A stretch of 64,000 nucleotides of DNA from Micromonospora zingiberis (GTDB taxonomy: Bacteria > Actinomycetota > Actinomycetes > Mycobacteriales > Micromonosporaceae), in assembly GCF_004331455.1 (NCBI RefSeq), contig NZ_SJJR01000003.1, forward strand, positions 248,001 through 312,000. Reading direction: 5' to 3'. Shown in pieces: positions 28,790-38,276 of the stretch. The notes under the pieces are model-generated. The model made no database searches and had not been told where the DNA came from. It saw only the letters and a list, made by a program, of their open reading frames with translations. Both the position numbers and the translations under genes were made by a program. The number at the start of each line of letters is the position of its first letter. Position 1 is the stretch's first letter.

Positions 28790-30241
28790 ATGGCCGACAC
28801 CCCGTCCGGCGGGCACCTACCGCCGTCGCCGTCCGTGCCCGCCGCACCGCCCGGGGGCATCGGGGCACCCGGAATGCCGCGCCGCCGGCTGAGCTGGCAG
28901 CGGGCCCTGGTGCTGAGCGGGGTGATCCTGCTGATCGCGGCCTGCGCGATCTTCATGCTCTTCACGCTCGGCACCAACCTCGGCCCGGAGGCGTTGCTGA
29001 TCGGCACCGCCGCCGCGATCCTGCCGGTGCCGGTGCTGGTGGCCTGCTTCCTCTGGCTGGACCGGTACGAACCGGAGCCGTTGAAATACCTGATCTTCTG
29101 CTTCGCCTGGGGTGCCTTCGTCTCCACCGCGGCATCACTGACGGTCAACGAGACCGCCGCCGGGTGGTTCGAGGATCAGGGCCTGCCGGTCGCGCTCACC
29201 GCGGTACTGGTCGCACCCTTCATCGAGGAACTGACCAAGGCGCTCGGCCCGATCCTGCTGCTGCTCTTCCGGCGCCGGGAGTGGTCGGGGATCACCGACG
29301 GCCTGGTCTACTGCGGGTTGTCCGCGATCGGCTTCGCGATGGTGGAGAACATTCTCTACCTCGGTGGATACGGGTACGCCTCGGGCGTGGAGCAGTACGG
29401 TCCGGCGACCGGCGCGCAGCAGGTGATCGCCATCTTCATCGTCCGGATCCTGCTGTTCGGGTTCGCCCACCCGCTGTTCACCGCGATGACCGGCATCGGC
29501 CTGGGTATCGCCGCGCGGACGGCGGACCGTCGGGTCCGGGTGCTCGCCCCGATCGCCGGTCTGCTGCTGGCGATGATGCTGCACGGCGCGTGGAACCTGA
29601 TCCCGACGCTCACCCAGGCCACCGGCGAGGTGCTGATCTCGCTCTTCGGTTTCGTCGGTGTGATGGTGCCGATCTTCTTCGGCATGGTCGGCCTGGCAGT
29701 GTGGCTGCGGGCCTGGGAGGGCCGCCTGACCGAGCGGACCCTGCCGGACTACGTCCGGGCCGGTTGGCTCACGCCACCGGAGGTGGCGGCGCTGAGCAGC
29801 CTGGGCCGGCGGCACGCGGCCCGGGCGTGGGCCCGACGGGTGGCCGGCGACGCCGGACTGCGCGCGATGCGCGGCTACCAGTTCGCGGCGACCCGGCTGG
29901 CGCTGCTCCGCGACGGGGCGTTGCGCGGGCTGGACCGTCGGCCCGTCGACCGGGAACGGACGGCGCGGGAGGAACGGGAGCTGCTCGACGCGATCAGCGC
30001 GTACCGGTCGTTCTTCGTCGGTCGGGACCCGCAGGCTCCGGTCGGCGTCTGGGACGGTCACCGCTACCACCTGCGCTTTCCGGACGGGTCGCAGCGTGCG
30101 GTGGACGCGCCGGAGGAGCCGGTGGTGCCGATCCCGGTGGTGCTCGCCGCACCGCCGCCCCCGCCGCCCCCGTATCCGGGCTACCCCCCGCCGGGCTGGT
30201 ACGGACCCCGGCCGCCGGCACCCTGGCCGCCGCACCGTTGA
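28790..30241 (+). CDS. PrsW family intramembrane metalloprotease
   Basis: 483 residues. About nine TM helices carry the family signature: paired Glu146-Glu147 in FIEELTKALGP, then FAHPLFTAMTGIGLG, then LHGAWN, which together would bind the catalytic metal in the membrane. A long cytoplasmic C-terminus ends in a Pro-rich stretch (PPPPPYPGYPPPGWYG). PrsW in Bacillus cleaves an anti-sigma factor; no anti-sigma gene is seen here. The ATG at 28790 is the natural start. Confidence 0.88.
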   Translation: MADTPSGGHLPPSPSVPAAPPGGIGAPGMPRRRLSWQRALVLSGVILLIAACAIFMLFTLGTNLGPEALLIGTAAAILPVPVLVACFLWLDRYEPEPLKYLIFCFAWGAFVSTAASLTVNETAAGWFEDQGLPVALTAVLVAPFIEELTKALGPILLLLFRRREWSGITDGLVYCGLSAIGFAMVENILYLGGYGYASGVEQYGPATGAQQVIAIFIVRILLFGFAHPLFTAMTGIGLGIAARTADRRVRVLAPIAGLLLAMMLHGAWNLIPTLTQATGEVLISLFGFVGVMVPIFFGMVGLAVWLRAWEGRLTERTLPDYVRAGWLTPPEVAALSSLGRRHAARAWARRVAGDAGLRAMRGYQFAATRLALLRDGALRGLDRRPVDRERTAREERELLDAISAYRSFFVGRDPQAPVGVWDGHRYHLRFPDGSQRAVDAPEEPVVPIPVVLAAPPPPPPPYPGYPPPGWYGPRPPAPWPPHR

Positions 30242-30293
30242 CCGGCTCCCCTCGGCGCGGCGGCCGGCATTCTCCGGCGCCCGCCGTGGCGGA

Positions 30294-30461
30294 TCAGGTC
30301 ATCAGGCTGGTGAGGAAGTCGCCGAGCCCCTGGGCCATCATCACCAGGGCGGCGCCGATCGCCTTGAACATCTGGGCGGCGCCCTCGGGCCGGAACGCCA
30401 TGAAATAGATCAAGAACGCGAGGCTTCCCCAGGCCAGCACCTTCTTCACGAATACCGGCAT
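30294..30461 (-). CDS. Small membrane protein
   Basis: 55 residues. One or two hydrophobic helices follow MPVFVKKVLAW, with several Met residues. A very good Shine-Dalgarno (GGAGGGACG) precedes the ATG at 30461, which supports coding. It is just downstream of prsW, convergent. Conserved-looking but unrecognised. Confidence 0.7.
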   Translation of the reverse strand: MPVFVKKVLAWGSLAFLIYFMAFRPEGAAQMFKAIGAALVMMAQGLGDFLTSLMT

Positions 30462-30574
30462 CGTCCCTCCCCAGGGCCGGTGGTGCGGCTGGCTTCCCAC
30501 CGGGGAGCGAGGCAAACGACGCGGACGGTGTCAGCGGGCAGGCGTGGGCCGGCTCATCGGGCGCCGGGGTGGGC

Positions 30575-30913
30575 TCACAGGTACAGCCCGGTGGCGTCCT
30601 CCTCGACCCGCTCGGCGGCCACCGCGTGCACGTCGCGCTCACGCAGCAGCACGTAGCCGCGCCCGTGCAGCTCGACCTCGGAGCGGTCGTCGGGGTCGAA
30701 GAGGACCCGGTCGCCGGAGACGATCGAGCGTACGTGCGGCCCGACTCCCACCGCAGTGGCCCAGGCCAGGCGCTTGCCCATGGCTGCGGTGGCCGGGATC
30801 ACGATGCCGGCGGTGGAGCGGCGTTCGCCCTCGCTGCCCTCCATCCGCACCAGAACGCGGTCGTGCAGCAGCCGGATGGGCAGGCCGGAGTCGAGATTCG
30901 GGTCGGCTGTCAC
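30575..30913 (-). CDS. GroES-like co-chaperonin
   Basis: 112 residues. It has a GroES fold: LLHDRVLVRMEG, then TAGIVIPATA in the mobile-loop region, then GPHVRSIVSGDRVLFDP and DVHAVAA. It is not next to a groEL; the groEL of this window is about 12 kb away. It lacks the exact IQP-type mobile-loop hydrophobics of classic GroES, so it may be a divergent paralogue. The GTG at 30913 is chosen by homology. Confidence 0.8.
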   Translation of the reverse strand: MTADPNLDSGLPIRLLHDRVLVRMEGSEGERRSTAGIVIPATAAMGKRLAWATAVGVGPHVRSIVSGDRVLFDPDDRSEVELHGRGYVLLRERDVHAVAAERVEEDATGLYL

Positions 30914-31080
30914 GCCGCAGACGCTACCGTGTCGTTTCCGGCACGCCGTGGGTGGTCACCGGTTCACCGGGTCGCCGGACGGGGCAATGTGTGTGGTGGA
31001 ACTGGCCTACCGTCGAATCGCCGGGCGTATCCTGTCCGACCTGGCGCCGTGCACGGGCCGAATCTTGCCGGGAGGTGCCC

Positions 31081-32379
31081 TTGAGCCGATTCGAGCGGTT
31101 ACGCGGGCGACTGCGTCGCGCGTACGAGTCGGGACGGGAAACGGTCCGCGCCGCGCGCAGCACGCCGCCCGACGTACCCAAGCCTGCCCGGGCGGCCTCA
31201 CCGGCGGAACCCGGGCCGGTGGCGCCGCCGGATGCCACCGTGGTGAGCGCGGAATCCGCCCCGGCCCTGCATTCCTCCACCGCCAGCCGCGACGACGCGG
31301 ACGTGCCGCACGCGCTGCGCATCGCCGCCGCCTGGTCGTGGCGACTGATCGTCGTCGGCGTCGTGTTCTGGGCGTTGGTGAAACTGGTCAGCACCATCAG
31401 CATCGTGATCATCCCGCTCGCCGTGGCGATGCTGCTCTCGGCGCTGCTGGCGCCCGCCGTGGGCTGGCTGCTGCGGGCCCGGTTGCCCAGGTCGCTGGCG
31501 ACGGCCGTGGTGCTGGTGGCCGGTCTCGCCGCGGTGATCGGCACGCTGACGCTGGTGGTGAACGAGTTCATCAAGGGCGTACCGGAGTTGGCCGCCAAGT
31601 CGACCCAGGGCCTCCAGCAGATCCAGGACTGGCTGAAGACCGGGCCGCTGCACCTGTCGGACAACGACCTCAACCGCTATCTCGAAGAGGCCCAGCAGTG
31701 GGTCAACAACAACACCGAGCGGTTCACCAGCGGCGCCCTCTCCACCGCGACCACCCTGGCCGAGGTGCTGACCGGTACGGTCCTGGTGCTCTTCGCGGCG
31801 TTCTTCTTCCTGCGTGATGGCAACCTGATCTGGCGGTTCCTGGTCCGGCTGCTGCCGGTGGCCGCCCGCTGGAAGGTCGACGACGCCGGCCGCGCCGCCT
31901 GGGCCACCCTGGTCGCCTACGTACGGGCGACGGTGCTGGTGGCCTTCATCGACGCGGTGGGCATCGGCATCTTCCTGGTCATCTTCGACATCCCGTTCGC
32001 CTTCCCGCTCGCCGCCCTGGTCTTCCTCGGCGCGTTCATCCCGATCGTCGGTGCGACGCTCTCCGGCGGCGTGGCGGTGCTGGTCGCCCTCGTCGACAGC
32101 GGTCCGGTGACCGCGTTGATCATCCTCGGTGTGGTGATCGGCGTGCAGCAGGTCGAGGGGCACATCCTCCAGCCGTTGATCATGGGGCGGGCGGTGGCCA
32201 TCCACCCGCTCGCGGTGATCATCGGGTTGGCCGCCGGTGTGGTGCTCGCCGGGATCACCGGCGCGCTGGTCGCGGTCCCGTTGATCGCGGTGCTCAACAC
32301 CGCGGTACGTCGGCTCGCCGCCCGTACCGTGCCCGACACCCCGCCCGACGCGGTCGTCGTCGCCTCACGCGCTCCCTGA
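31081..32379 (+). CDS. AI-2E family transporter (UPF0118)
   Basis: 432 residues. A basic, disordered N-terminus (about 1-75) precedes about eight TM helices, with the conserved GAFIPIVGATLSG and GHILQPLIMGRAV motifs of the family. Members export quorum signals, ions or other solutes; no substrate can be assigned. The start is taken as TTG at 31081 because GGGAGG sits 5 nt upstream; an in-frame GTG at 31075 overlaps that site. Confidence 0.87.
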   Translation: MSRFERLRGRLRRAYESGRETVRAARSTPPDVPKPARAASPAEPGPVAPPDATVVSAESAPALHSSTASRDDADVPHALRIAAAWSWRLIVVGVVFWALVKLVSTISIVIIPLAVAMLLSALLAPAVGWLLRARLPRSLATAVVLVAGLAAVIGTLTLVVNEFIKGVPELAAKSTQGLQQIQDWLKTGPLHLSDNDLNRYLEEAQQWVNNNTERFTSGALSTATTLAEVLTGTVLVLFAAFFFLRDGNLIWRFLVRLLPVAARWKVDDAGRAAWATLVAYVRATVLVAFIDAVGIGIFLVIFDIPFAFPLAALVFLGAFIPIVGATLSGGVAVLVALVDSGPVTALIILGVVIGVQQVEGHILQPLIMGRAVAIHPLAVIIGLAAGVVLAGITGALVAVPLIAVLNTAVRRLAARTVPDTPPDAVVVASRAP

Positions 32380-32393
32380 CCCGGGCCGCTCCG

Positions 32394-34538
32394 TCAGCTG
32401 CCCGCCAGCCGGGTCAGCGCGCCCCGGACCACCTCGGGTCGGGTGGTGTACCAGAACGGCGGAAGCGAGCGGCGGAGGAACGGACCGTAGCCCCGGGCGG
32501 ACTCCAACCGGGAGTCGAGCACGGCCACCACGCCCCGATCGCCGGTGGCCCGGATCAGCCGGCCGACGCCCTGCGCCAGCCGGACCGCCGCGATCGGAAC
32601 GCTGACCGCCGCGAACCCGGACCCGCCCTGCGCGTCCACCGCCGCCGCCCGCGCGGCCGCCAGCGGCTCGTCGGGCCTGGGGAAGGGGAGCCGGTCGATC
32701 ACGACGAGCTGGCACGAGTCACCTGGCACGTCCACCCCCTGCCACAGGGACATCACCCCGAACAGGCAACTCGACTGCTCCTGCCGGAACCGGCGGACCA
32801 GCAGCGGCAGCGCCTCCTCGCCCTGCAACAACACCGGCAGGTCGGTGCGCGCCCGCACCAGCTCCGCCGCCTGGGTAGCGGCCCGCCGGGAGGAGAACAG
32901 CCCGAGGGTACGACCACCCAGGGCGGTGACCAGCGAGAGCAACTCCTCCCCGGCCGCGTCCGGTAGCCCGGAGACGCTGGGGCGAGGCAGATGCGCGGCC
33001 ACGTAGAGGATCCCCTGCCGGGGGTAGTCGAACGGGGAGCCGACGTCCAGTGAACGCCAGCCCGATCCCGAGTCGACGACTTGGCCGCTGGCATCCGCAG
33101 TGGTGCCGCCGCTGGTCGGTGGCTTGCCCGACGCCCGGTCGGTCGCGGCGGCGAGCGCGGCGGCGGCCGGCGACGGCGGGGTGGCCGGGGGCGCGTCGAG
33201 GCCCAGCGCGCGGGCCACCGTGTCGAACCGGCCGCCCAGCGCGAGCGTGGCCGACGTGGCCACCACCGTCCGCTCGTCGTAGAGGTGGGTGGCGAGGGTG
33301 CCGGCGACCGAGAGCGGCGCCACCACCAGCGCCCGCCGGCCGGTGTTGTCGTTGCGTTCCACCCAGGCGACGTCGTGCTCGGCCTCCTCCAACAGCCGCT
33401 GGGCGGTCGTGGACAACTCGTCGAGGACGGCCTTGGACTGCTGTTTGCGGACCGGATCGGGATCGTCGGCCTTGATCTCGCCGATCGCGTCCAGCGCGGC
33501 GCGGGTCGCGGCGTCCAGCAGCGTGCACGCCTCGCGGAGCGGGCCGGGCAGCCCGCTGGTGATCCGCCCGGCCGGGGCTTCGGCCAGCCCGACCGCGAGG
33601 GCGTCGCCGGACGCGGTCAACGCCTCGGCCGTCTCCGGACGCAGCAACGGGCGGGCCCGCCGGGCGGACCGGTCGATCAGCTCCGGGGTCAGCTCCGCCT
33701 GCGCCGCCGAGGAGACCCGGTCGGCCAGCTCGTGGGCCTCGTCGACGACCAGCAGCTTGTGCGGCGGGACGATGTGCCGCCCGGCGAGCATGTCGACCGC
33801 GAGCAGGCTGTGGTTGGTGACCACGATGTCGGCTTCCCGGGCCCGGGCGCGGGACGCCTCCGCGAAGCATTCCGCGCCGTACGGGCAGCGGGCCGCGCCG
33901 ACGCATTCCCGGGCCGGCATGGAAGCCAACCGCCAGGCATGGTCGTCGACGCCCGGATCCAGCTCGTCCCGGTCGCCGGTCTCGGTCTCCACCGCCCAGT
34001 CCCGCAGGCGCTGGATCTGCTTGCCGAGCCGGCCCGCCTCACCGAGCCAGCGGGTGCCGCCGCCCGGCCGCTCGGTCGGGGCGTCGAAGAGGGTGTCCTC
34101 CGGCTCGTCCTCGGTCGAGTTCTCCAGCCGGGCCAGGCACAGATAATGGTGCCGACCCTTGAGCACCGCGTACGTCGGGCGGCGTCCGAGCAGCGGTTCG
34201 ACGGCGTCGGCCAGCCGGGGCAGATCGTGCTCGACCAGTTGGGACTGCAAGGCCAGGGTGGCGGTGGAGATCACCACCGGGCCGTCGACGGTGAGCGCCG
34301 GAGCGAGGTACGCCAGCGACTTCCCGGTGCCGGTGCCCGCCTGCACCAGCAGGTGCTCACCGGCGGCCACACACTCCTCGATCGCCGTGGCCATCTGCTG
34401 CTGGCCCGGACGGGCGGCGCCGCCGGGCACCGCGCCCACCGCAGCGGCCAGCAGCTCGGTGCCACCCGGGCGCGCGCCGGATCGGCGGGCTCTGGTGCGG
34501 GTCGAGGCGGGGCCGGCGGTGGTGCGGGGCGGGGTCAC
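32394..34538 (-). CDS. ATP-dependent DNA helicase of the DinG/XPD type
   Basis: 714 residues, superfamily 2. It has Walker A at 67-74 (AGTGTGKS) and DEAH at 266-269. Four cysteines (Cys134, Cys212, Cys218, Cys224) have the spacing of an XPD-like iron-sulfur cluster. The C-terminal motif VI is QGVGRLIRATGDRG. It is probably a 5'-3' DNA repair helicase. The GTG at 34538 is chosen since upstream in-frame sequence looks non-coding. Convergent with the AI-2E gene, 14 bp apart. Confidence 0.9.
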   Translation of the reverse strand: MTPPRTTAGPASTRTRARRSGARPGGTELLAAAVGAVPGGAARPGQQQMATAIEECVAAGEHLLVQAGTGTGKSLAYLAPALTVDGPVVISTATLALQSQLVEHDLPRLADAVEPLLGRRPTYAVLKGRHHYLCLARLENSTEDEPEDTLFDAPTERPGGGTRWLGEAGRLGKQIQRLRDWAVETETGDRDELDPGVDDHAWRLASMPARECVGAARCPYGAECFAEASRARAREADIVVTNHSLLAVDMLAGRHIVPPHKLLVVDEAHELADRVSSAAQAELTPELIDRSARRARPLLRPETAEALTASGDALAVGLAEAPAGRITSGLPGPLREACTLLDAATRAALDAIGEIKADDPDPVRKQQSKAVLDELSTTAQRLLEEAEHDVAWVERNDNTGRRALVVAPLSVAGTLATHLYDERTVVATSATLALGGRFDTVARALGLDAPPATPPSPAAAALAAATDRASGKPPTSGGTTADASGQVVDSGSGWRSLDVGSPFDYPRQGILYVAAHLPRPSVSGLPDAAGEELLSLVTALGGRTLGLFSSRRAATQAAELVRARTDLPVLLQGEEALPLLVRRFRQEQSSCLFGVMSLWQGVDVPGDSCQLVVIDRLPFPRPDEPLAAARAAAVDAQGGSGFAAVSVPIAAVRLAQGVGRLIRATGDRGVVAVLDSRLESARGYGPFLRRSLPPFWYTTRPEVVRGALTRLAGS

Positions 34539-34676
34539 CGTGGCACGGTACCCGCCGGGACCGACGCGGGGGGCGTACCGATCGGCCCGTGTTGGGGTCA
34601 CCCGGCGGGATGCCGCCCTGCCGTCCGGTAACTTCCCGACGGCGCCGGTTGGGCGCAATCGGCTAGGGTGCGACTC

Positions 34677-35183
34677 ATGCCGAGCGATGTGGTCCGGGTG
34701 ATCTACCGCAAGTACGACGGCAGCATCCACCGGGACTACCCGGCCCGCCGGCTGGCAGAGGACGACCTCGGGGTCTGGCTCGGCGTACCGGCCGGCACCA
34801 GCTCGGTCTACCACGGCCGCCCCTCGGTGGAGCAGATTCCCTTCGTGCTGCTGGTGCCGCACCACGCCTGGTGGACCGGCATGTTCAACCCGCCACCGCG
34901 GACCAGCGAGGTCTACTGCGACATCGCCACCCCGGCCCGCTGGGAGGGCGCGGAGACCGTACATCTGGTCGACCTGGACCTGGACGTGGTCCGTCGGCGG
35001 GAGACCGGCCTGGTCGAGCTGCGCGACGAGGACGAGTTCGCCGAGCACCGGGCCCGTTTCGGTTACCCGGACGATCTGGTGGTCGAGGCCGAGGCGGCGG
35101 TGCGCTGGCTGCTCACCGCGCTCGGTGACGGCACCGAGCCGTTCGCCACCTCGTACCGTAAGTGGCTCGCTCTGGTGCTCTGA
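34677..35183 (+). CDS. DUF402 family protein
   Basis: 168 residues. It has VIYRKYDGSIHRDYPAR, the DUF402 core HAWWTGMFNPPP and YCDIATPARWEG, then VDLDLDVVRR and DEDEFAEHR. The family includes nucleoside di-/triphosphate and FAU-1-like RNA-binding hydrolases with conserved acidic residues, which are present. The ATG at 34677 gives the family start. Cytosolic; exact substrate unknown. Confidence 0.85.
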   Translation: MPSDVVRVIYRKYDGSIHRDYPARRLAEDDLGVWLGVPAGTSSVYHGRPSVEQIPFVLLVPHHAWWTGMFNPPPRTSEVYCDIATPARWEGAETVHLVDLDLDVVRRRETGLVELRDEDEFAEHRARFGYPDDLVVEAEAAVRWLLTALGDGTEPFATSYRKWLALVL

Positions 35184-35493
35184 CCCGGCCGCGGCCGTTG
35201 GCGCGGGCGGCGACCTACGGCCCGACCTGGGCGGTGGCGCACCTGCTGGGTGAGACGTTCGACACCCTCGCCCTCGGGTATCCACCGCCCGCTTTCTGGA
35301 TAACTCGGGAACGTGCGCGTCTGCTGGGGACAGCGGGGCGAATGAAGGTGAACGGAAGTTGAACGAGCGGTGAATGGCACCTGGCCAGGGGTGGGCCGCC
35401 GAATCGCCGGTCCGGGTGTTCCCTAGCATTCCCTCAGCAGGGCGCCGGACAGCGCGCTGACACCCCTTCCACCGACACGACGAGGTCCGTGCT
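35184..35493 (+). other. Intergenic leader of the phosphate operon
   Basis: 310 bp. The first 160 bp show nothing I can name. A PHO box lies at 35347-35379 and a candidate -10 TAGCAT at 35424-35429, leaving a leader of about 60 nt before the GTG of the DUF47 gene. Confidence 0.6.
35347..35379. promoter_or_regulatory. PHO box (PhoP binding site), three 11-bp direct repeats
   Basis: The units are GGTGAACGGAA, GTTGAACGAGC and GGTGAATGGCA with no gaps. On the other strand each reads as a GTTCACC-type unit, the actinobacterial PhoP consensus. The position upstream of DUF47-pit fits activation under phosphate limitation. Confidence 0.78.
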
Positions 35494-36120
35494 GTGAGGT
35501 TTTCATTTCGCCCCAACGAGGGCGCCTTCTACGAGCTCTTCACCAGGGCCGCGCAGAACCTGGTCCGGGGTACCGAGCTGCTCAACGAGCTTGCCCTGCC
35601 TGATGTCGAGGTGCAGTCGGTCAGCGAACGGCTCACCGAGGTCGAGCACGACAGCGACCAGATCACCCACGACCTGTTCAAGAAGATCAACTCGACCTTC
35701 GTCACCCCCTTCGACCGGGAGGACATCTACCGTCTGGGCTCGCTGCTCGACGACGTGATGGACCACCTGGAGGCGGTGGGCAACCTGCTCTACCTCTACG
35801 GCCTGACCAAGCTGCCGTCGCTGCCGCGGGAGATGCACGAGTTGGTGCACGTGCTCGACCAGCAGGCGAAGCTGACCGCCGAGGCGATGCCCCGGCTGAA
35901 GTCGATGAAGGATCTCGAGGACTACTGGATCGAGATCAACCGACTGGAGAACGACGGCGACCAGGCGTACCGGATGCTGCTGGTCCGGCTCTTCTCCGGC
36001 GAGTACGACGCGTTGACCGTGCTCAAGATGAAGGAGGTCGCCGACGAGCTGGAAGCCGCCTGCGACGCCTTCGAGCACGTGGCCAACACCGTCGAGACCA
36101 TCGCGGTCAAGGAGTCCTGA
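35494..36120 (+). CDS. DUF47 PhoU-like phosphate transport regulator
   Basis: 208 residues, all helical, PhoU-related (FRPNEGAFYELFTRAAQNL; HDLFKKINSTFVTPFDREDIYRL is the family hallmark, split here). It partners PiT transporters and controls phosphate uptake at the membrane. The GTG at 35494 is used. Only 4 bp separate it from the pit gene. It lies under the PHO box. Confidence 0.92.
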   Translation: MRFSFRPNEGAFYELFTRAAQNLVRGTELLNELALPDVEVQSVSERLTEVEHDSDQITHDLFKKINSTFVTPFDREDIYRLGSLLDDVMDHLEAVGNLLYLYGLTKLPSLPREMHELVHVLDQQAKLTAEAMPRLKSMKDLEDYWIEINRLENDGDQAYRMLLVRLFSGEYDALTVLKMKEVADELEAACDAFEHVANTVETIAVKES

Positions 36121-36124
36121 GCCC

Positions 36125-37129
36125 GTGAGTCCCGAGCTCATCGCCGTACTGGCGGTGATCGGGGTAGCCCTGGTGTTCGACTACACCAACGGCTTCCACG
36201 ATGCCGCCAACGCGATCGCGACCAGCATCTCCACCCGGGCCCTGACACCCCGGGTCGCCCTGGCCATGGCGGCGGTCGGCAACTTCATCGGCGCCCACTT
36301 CGGCGCCGAGGTGGCCAAGACCGTCGGTAGCGGCCTGGTGCAGTTGCCCGCCGGGGTGTCCAGCCTCGGCATCGTCTTCGCCGGTGTGATCGGCGCGATC
36401 ACCTGGAACATCATCACCTGGTACTTCGGGTTGCCCTCGTCGTCCTCGCACGCCCTGATCGGTGGGCTGGTCGGCTCGACCGTCGCGGCCTCCGGCACCG
36501 TGCTCTGGTCGGGCATCGGTGAGAACGTGATCATCCCGATGATCCTGTCGCCGATGGTCGGCTTCATCCTCGGTTACATCGTGATGGTCGCCGTGCAGTG
36601 GATCTTCCGGAAGGGGCACCCGGGCAAGTTGAACCGGGGCTTCCGCTGGGCCCAGACCGCCTCGGCCGCGGCCATGTCGGTCGGCCACGGCATGCAGGAC
36701 GCCGCCAAGACCATCGGCATCGTGGTCCTCGCCCTCTTCGTCGGTGGCTACCAGGACGACGCCACCTACATCCCGGAGTGGGCGTTCTGGACCTCGGCCG
36801 CCGTACTGGCCGCCGGCACGTACGCCGGTGGCTGGCGGATCATCCGTACCCTCGGTCGGAAGATCATCGACCTGCGCCCGCCGGAGGGCTTCGCGGCCGA
36901 GACCGTGGCCAGCGGCGTGCTCTACTTCAACGCCCTGGTCCTCGGCGCCCCGATCTCGACCACCCACACGATCACCTCGGCGATCATGGGTGTCGGTGCC
37001 ACCAAGCGGCTCTCCGCCGTCCGGTGGGGCGTGGCCGGCAACATCGTCGGCGCCTGGATCCTGACCTTCCCGGCCGCCGGTTCGATCGGCGCGATCATGT
37101 ACTTCGTGGTTCGGCCGCTCTTCAGCTGA
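36125..37129 (+). CDS. pit: PiT-family low-affinity inorganic phosphate transporter
   Basis: 334 residues, about ten TM helices. It carries the duplicated PiT signature (FDYTNGFHDAANAIATS and later GAPISTTHTITSAIMGVG). It imports metal-phosphate driven by the proton gradient. The GTG at 36125 is 4 bp after the DUF47 stop, so they form one operon. A long TAAGGAAGGG-family hairpin ends it. Confidence 0.94.
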   Translation: MSPELIAVLAVIGVALVFDYTNGFHDAANAIATSISTRALTPRVALAMAAVGNFIGAHFGAEVAKTVGSGLVQLPAGVSSLGIVFAGVIGAITWNIITWYFGLPSSSSHALIGGLVGSTVAASGTVLWSGIGENVIIPMILSPMVGFILGYIVMVAVQWIFRKGHPGKLNRGFRWAQTASAAAMSVGHGMQDAAKTIGIVVLALFVGGYQDDATYIPEWAFWTSAAVLAAGTYAGGWRIIRTLGRKIIDLRPPEGFAAETVASGVLYFNALVLGAPISTTHTITSAIMGVGATKRLSAVRWGVAGNIVGAWILTFPAAGSIGAIMYFVVRPLFS

Positions 37130-37133
37130 GCTG

Positions 37134-37187
37134 TAAGGAAGGGCCCCTTGTTAACGCCTAGCGTTGTACAAGGGGCCCTTCCTAACA
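37134..37187. repeat. TAAGGAAGGG dispersed repeat, copy 2 (inverted halves, hairpin)
   Basis: The arms at 37136-37150 and 37169-37183 are a 15-bp perfect match, with a second small stem AACGC/GCGTT inside. Unlike copies 1 and 3 the halves are inverted, giving a strong hairpin that can terminate both pit and the convergent oxidoreductase gene. Confidence 0.87.
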
Positions 37188-37205
37188 CTCGGTGCGGGGC
37201 CGGCG

Positions 37206-38174
37206 TCAGAGGTACGAGACGCCGATCTGGGCGCGGACGTCGTCCAGCAGGCCCATGATCTCCAGGGTGGCGGCGTGCGGCACCAGCGGGCTCTCGGTCA
37301 GCCCCTCGGCCAGGCAGCGCTGCACCTCGATGGCCTCGTACTGGTAGCCCGAGCCGACCAGCTCGGCGGTGACCGTCTCGGTTTCGGCGCCGTCGCGGTG
37401 CAGGTGGAACGCGGCCGGCCGGAAGAACGGCTCCGGCAGGTCGATCCGCCCGGCGGTGCCGGTGATCGAGGCGCTGAGCCCGGTCGCACCGACCATGCCG
37501 CAGCTCAGCGTGGCGACGGCTCCCGAGTCGTACCCGAGGACCAGGCCGGTGTTCTCGTCCGTGCCCTCCGGACCCAACTTCGCCCACGAACGTACGTGCT
37601 GCGGTGCGCCGAGCAGCAGGTGGGCCAGGCTGACCGGATAGATGCCGAGATCCAGCAGGGCGCCGCCGCCCAGCGCGCGGGCCCGCATCCGGTGCTCCGG
37701 CGGGAACGGTCCCGCCACCCCGAAGTCGGCCCGGACGCTGGTCACCGTCCCGATCGCGCCGTCCGCGATCAACTCGCAGACCCGCAGGATGAGCGGGTTG
37801 CAGCGCATCCACATCGCTTCCATCAGGAAGACCCCGGCGGCGCGGGCGGTGTCGATCAGTTCGGTGCTGGTGGCCAGGTCGAGGGTGAACGGCTTCTCCA
37901 GCAGCACCGGGCGGCCGGCGGCCAGGCAGGTGCGGGCCGCCTCGTAGTGCGTGGCGTGCGGGGTGGCGACGTAGATCACGTCTACGTCCGGGTCGGCGGC
38001 CAGCTCCGCCCAGGAGGCGTACGCCCGCGCCGCGCCGTGCCGGTCGGCGAAGCGTTGCGCGGTCTCGGCGGTTCGTGATCCGACCGCGACCAGTTCGGCC
38101 CCCGGCACCAGCCGGAGGTCCTCGGCGAAGCGGGCGGCGATGTGGCCGGTGGCCAGGATGCCCCAACGAGTCAT
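37206..38174 (-). CDS. Gfo/Idh/MocA family NAD(P)-dependent oxidoreductase
   Basis: 322 residues. It has an N-terminal Rossmann fold (GILATGHIAARFA), the VATPHATHYE and LLEKPFTLD motifs with the conserved Lys, and a C-terminal alpha/beta sugar-binding domain with GGGALLDLGIYP. It acts on a sugar, inositol or trans-dihydrodiol-like substrate; no neighbour narrows this. The ATG at 38174 has a poor Shine-Dalgarno. Confidence 0.9.
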   Translation of the reverse strand: MTRWGILATGHIAARFAEDLRLVPGAELVAVGSRTAETAQRFADRHGAARAYASWAELAADPDVDVIYVATPHATHYEAARTCLAAGRPVLLEKPFTLDLATSTELIDTARAAGVFLMEAMWMRCNPLILRVCELIADGAIGTVTSVRADFGVAGPFPPEHRMRARALGGGALLDLGIYPVSLAHLLLGAPQHVRSWAKLGPEGTDENTGLVLGYDSGAVATLSCGMVGATGLSASITGTAGRIDLPEPFFRPAAFHLHRDGAETETVTAELVGSGYQYEAIEVQRCLAEGLTESPLVPHAATLEIMGLLDDVRAQIGVSYL

Positions 38175-38276
38175 GGCGTGACGCTACCGAAGATCACCAC
38201 AACGGTGTACGGCTGATCCACCCGTCGAGACCGGGGCGTACCTGGGCTGGCCGGTCACCCGGCTAGGCTGCTGCCG

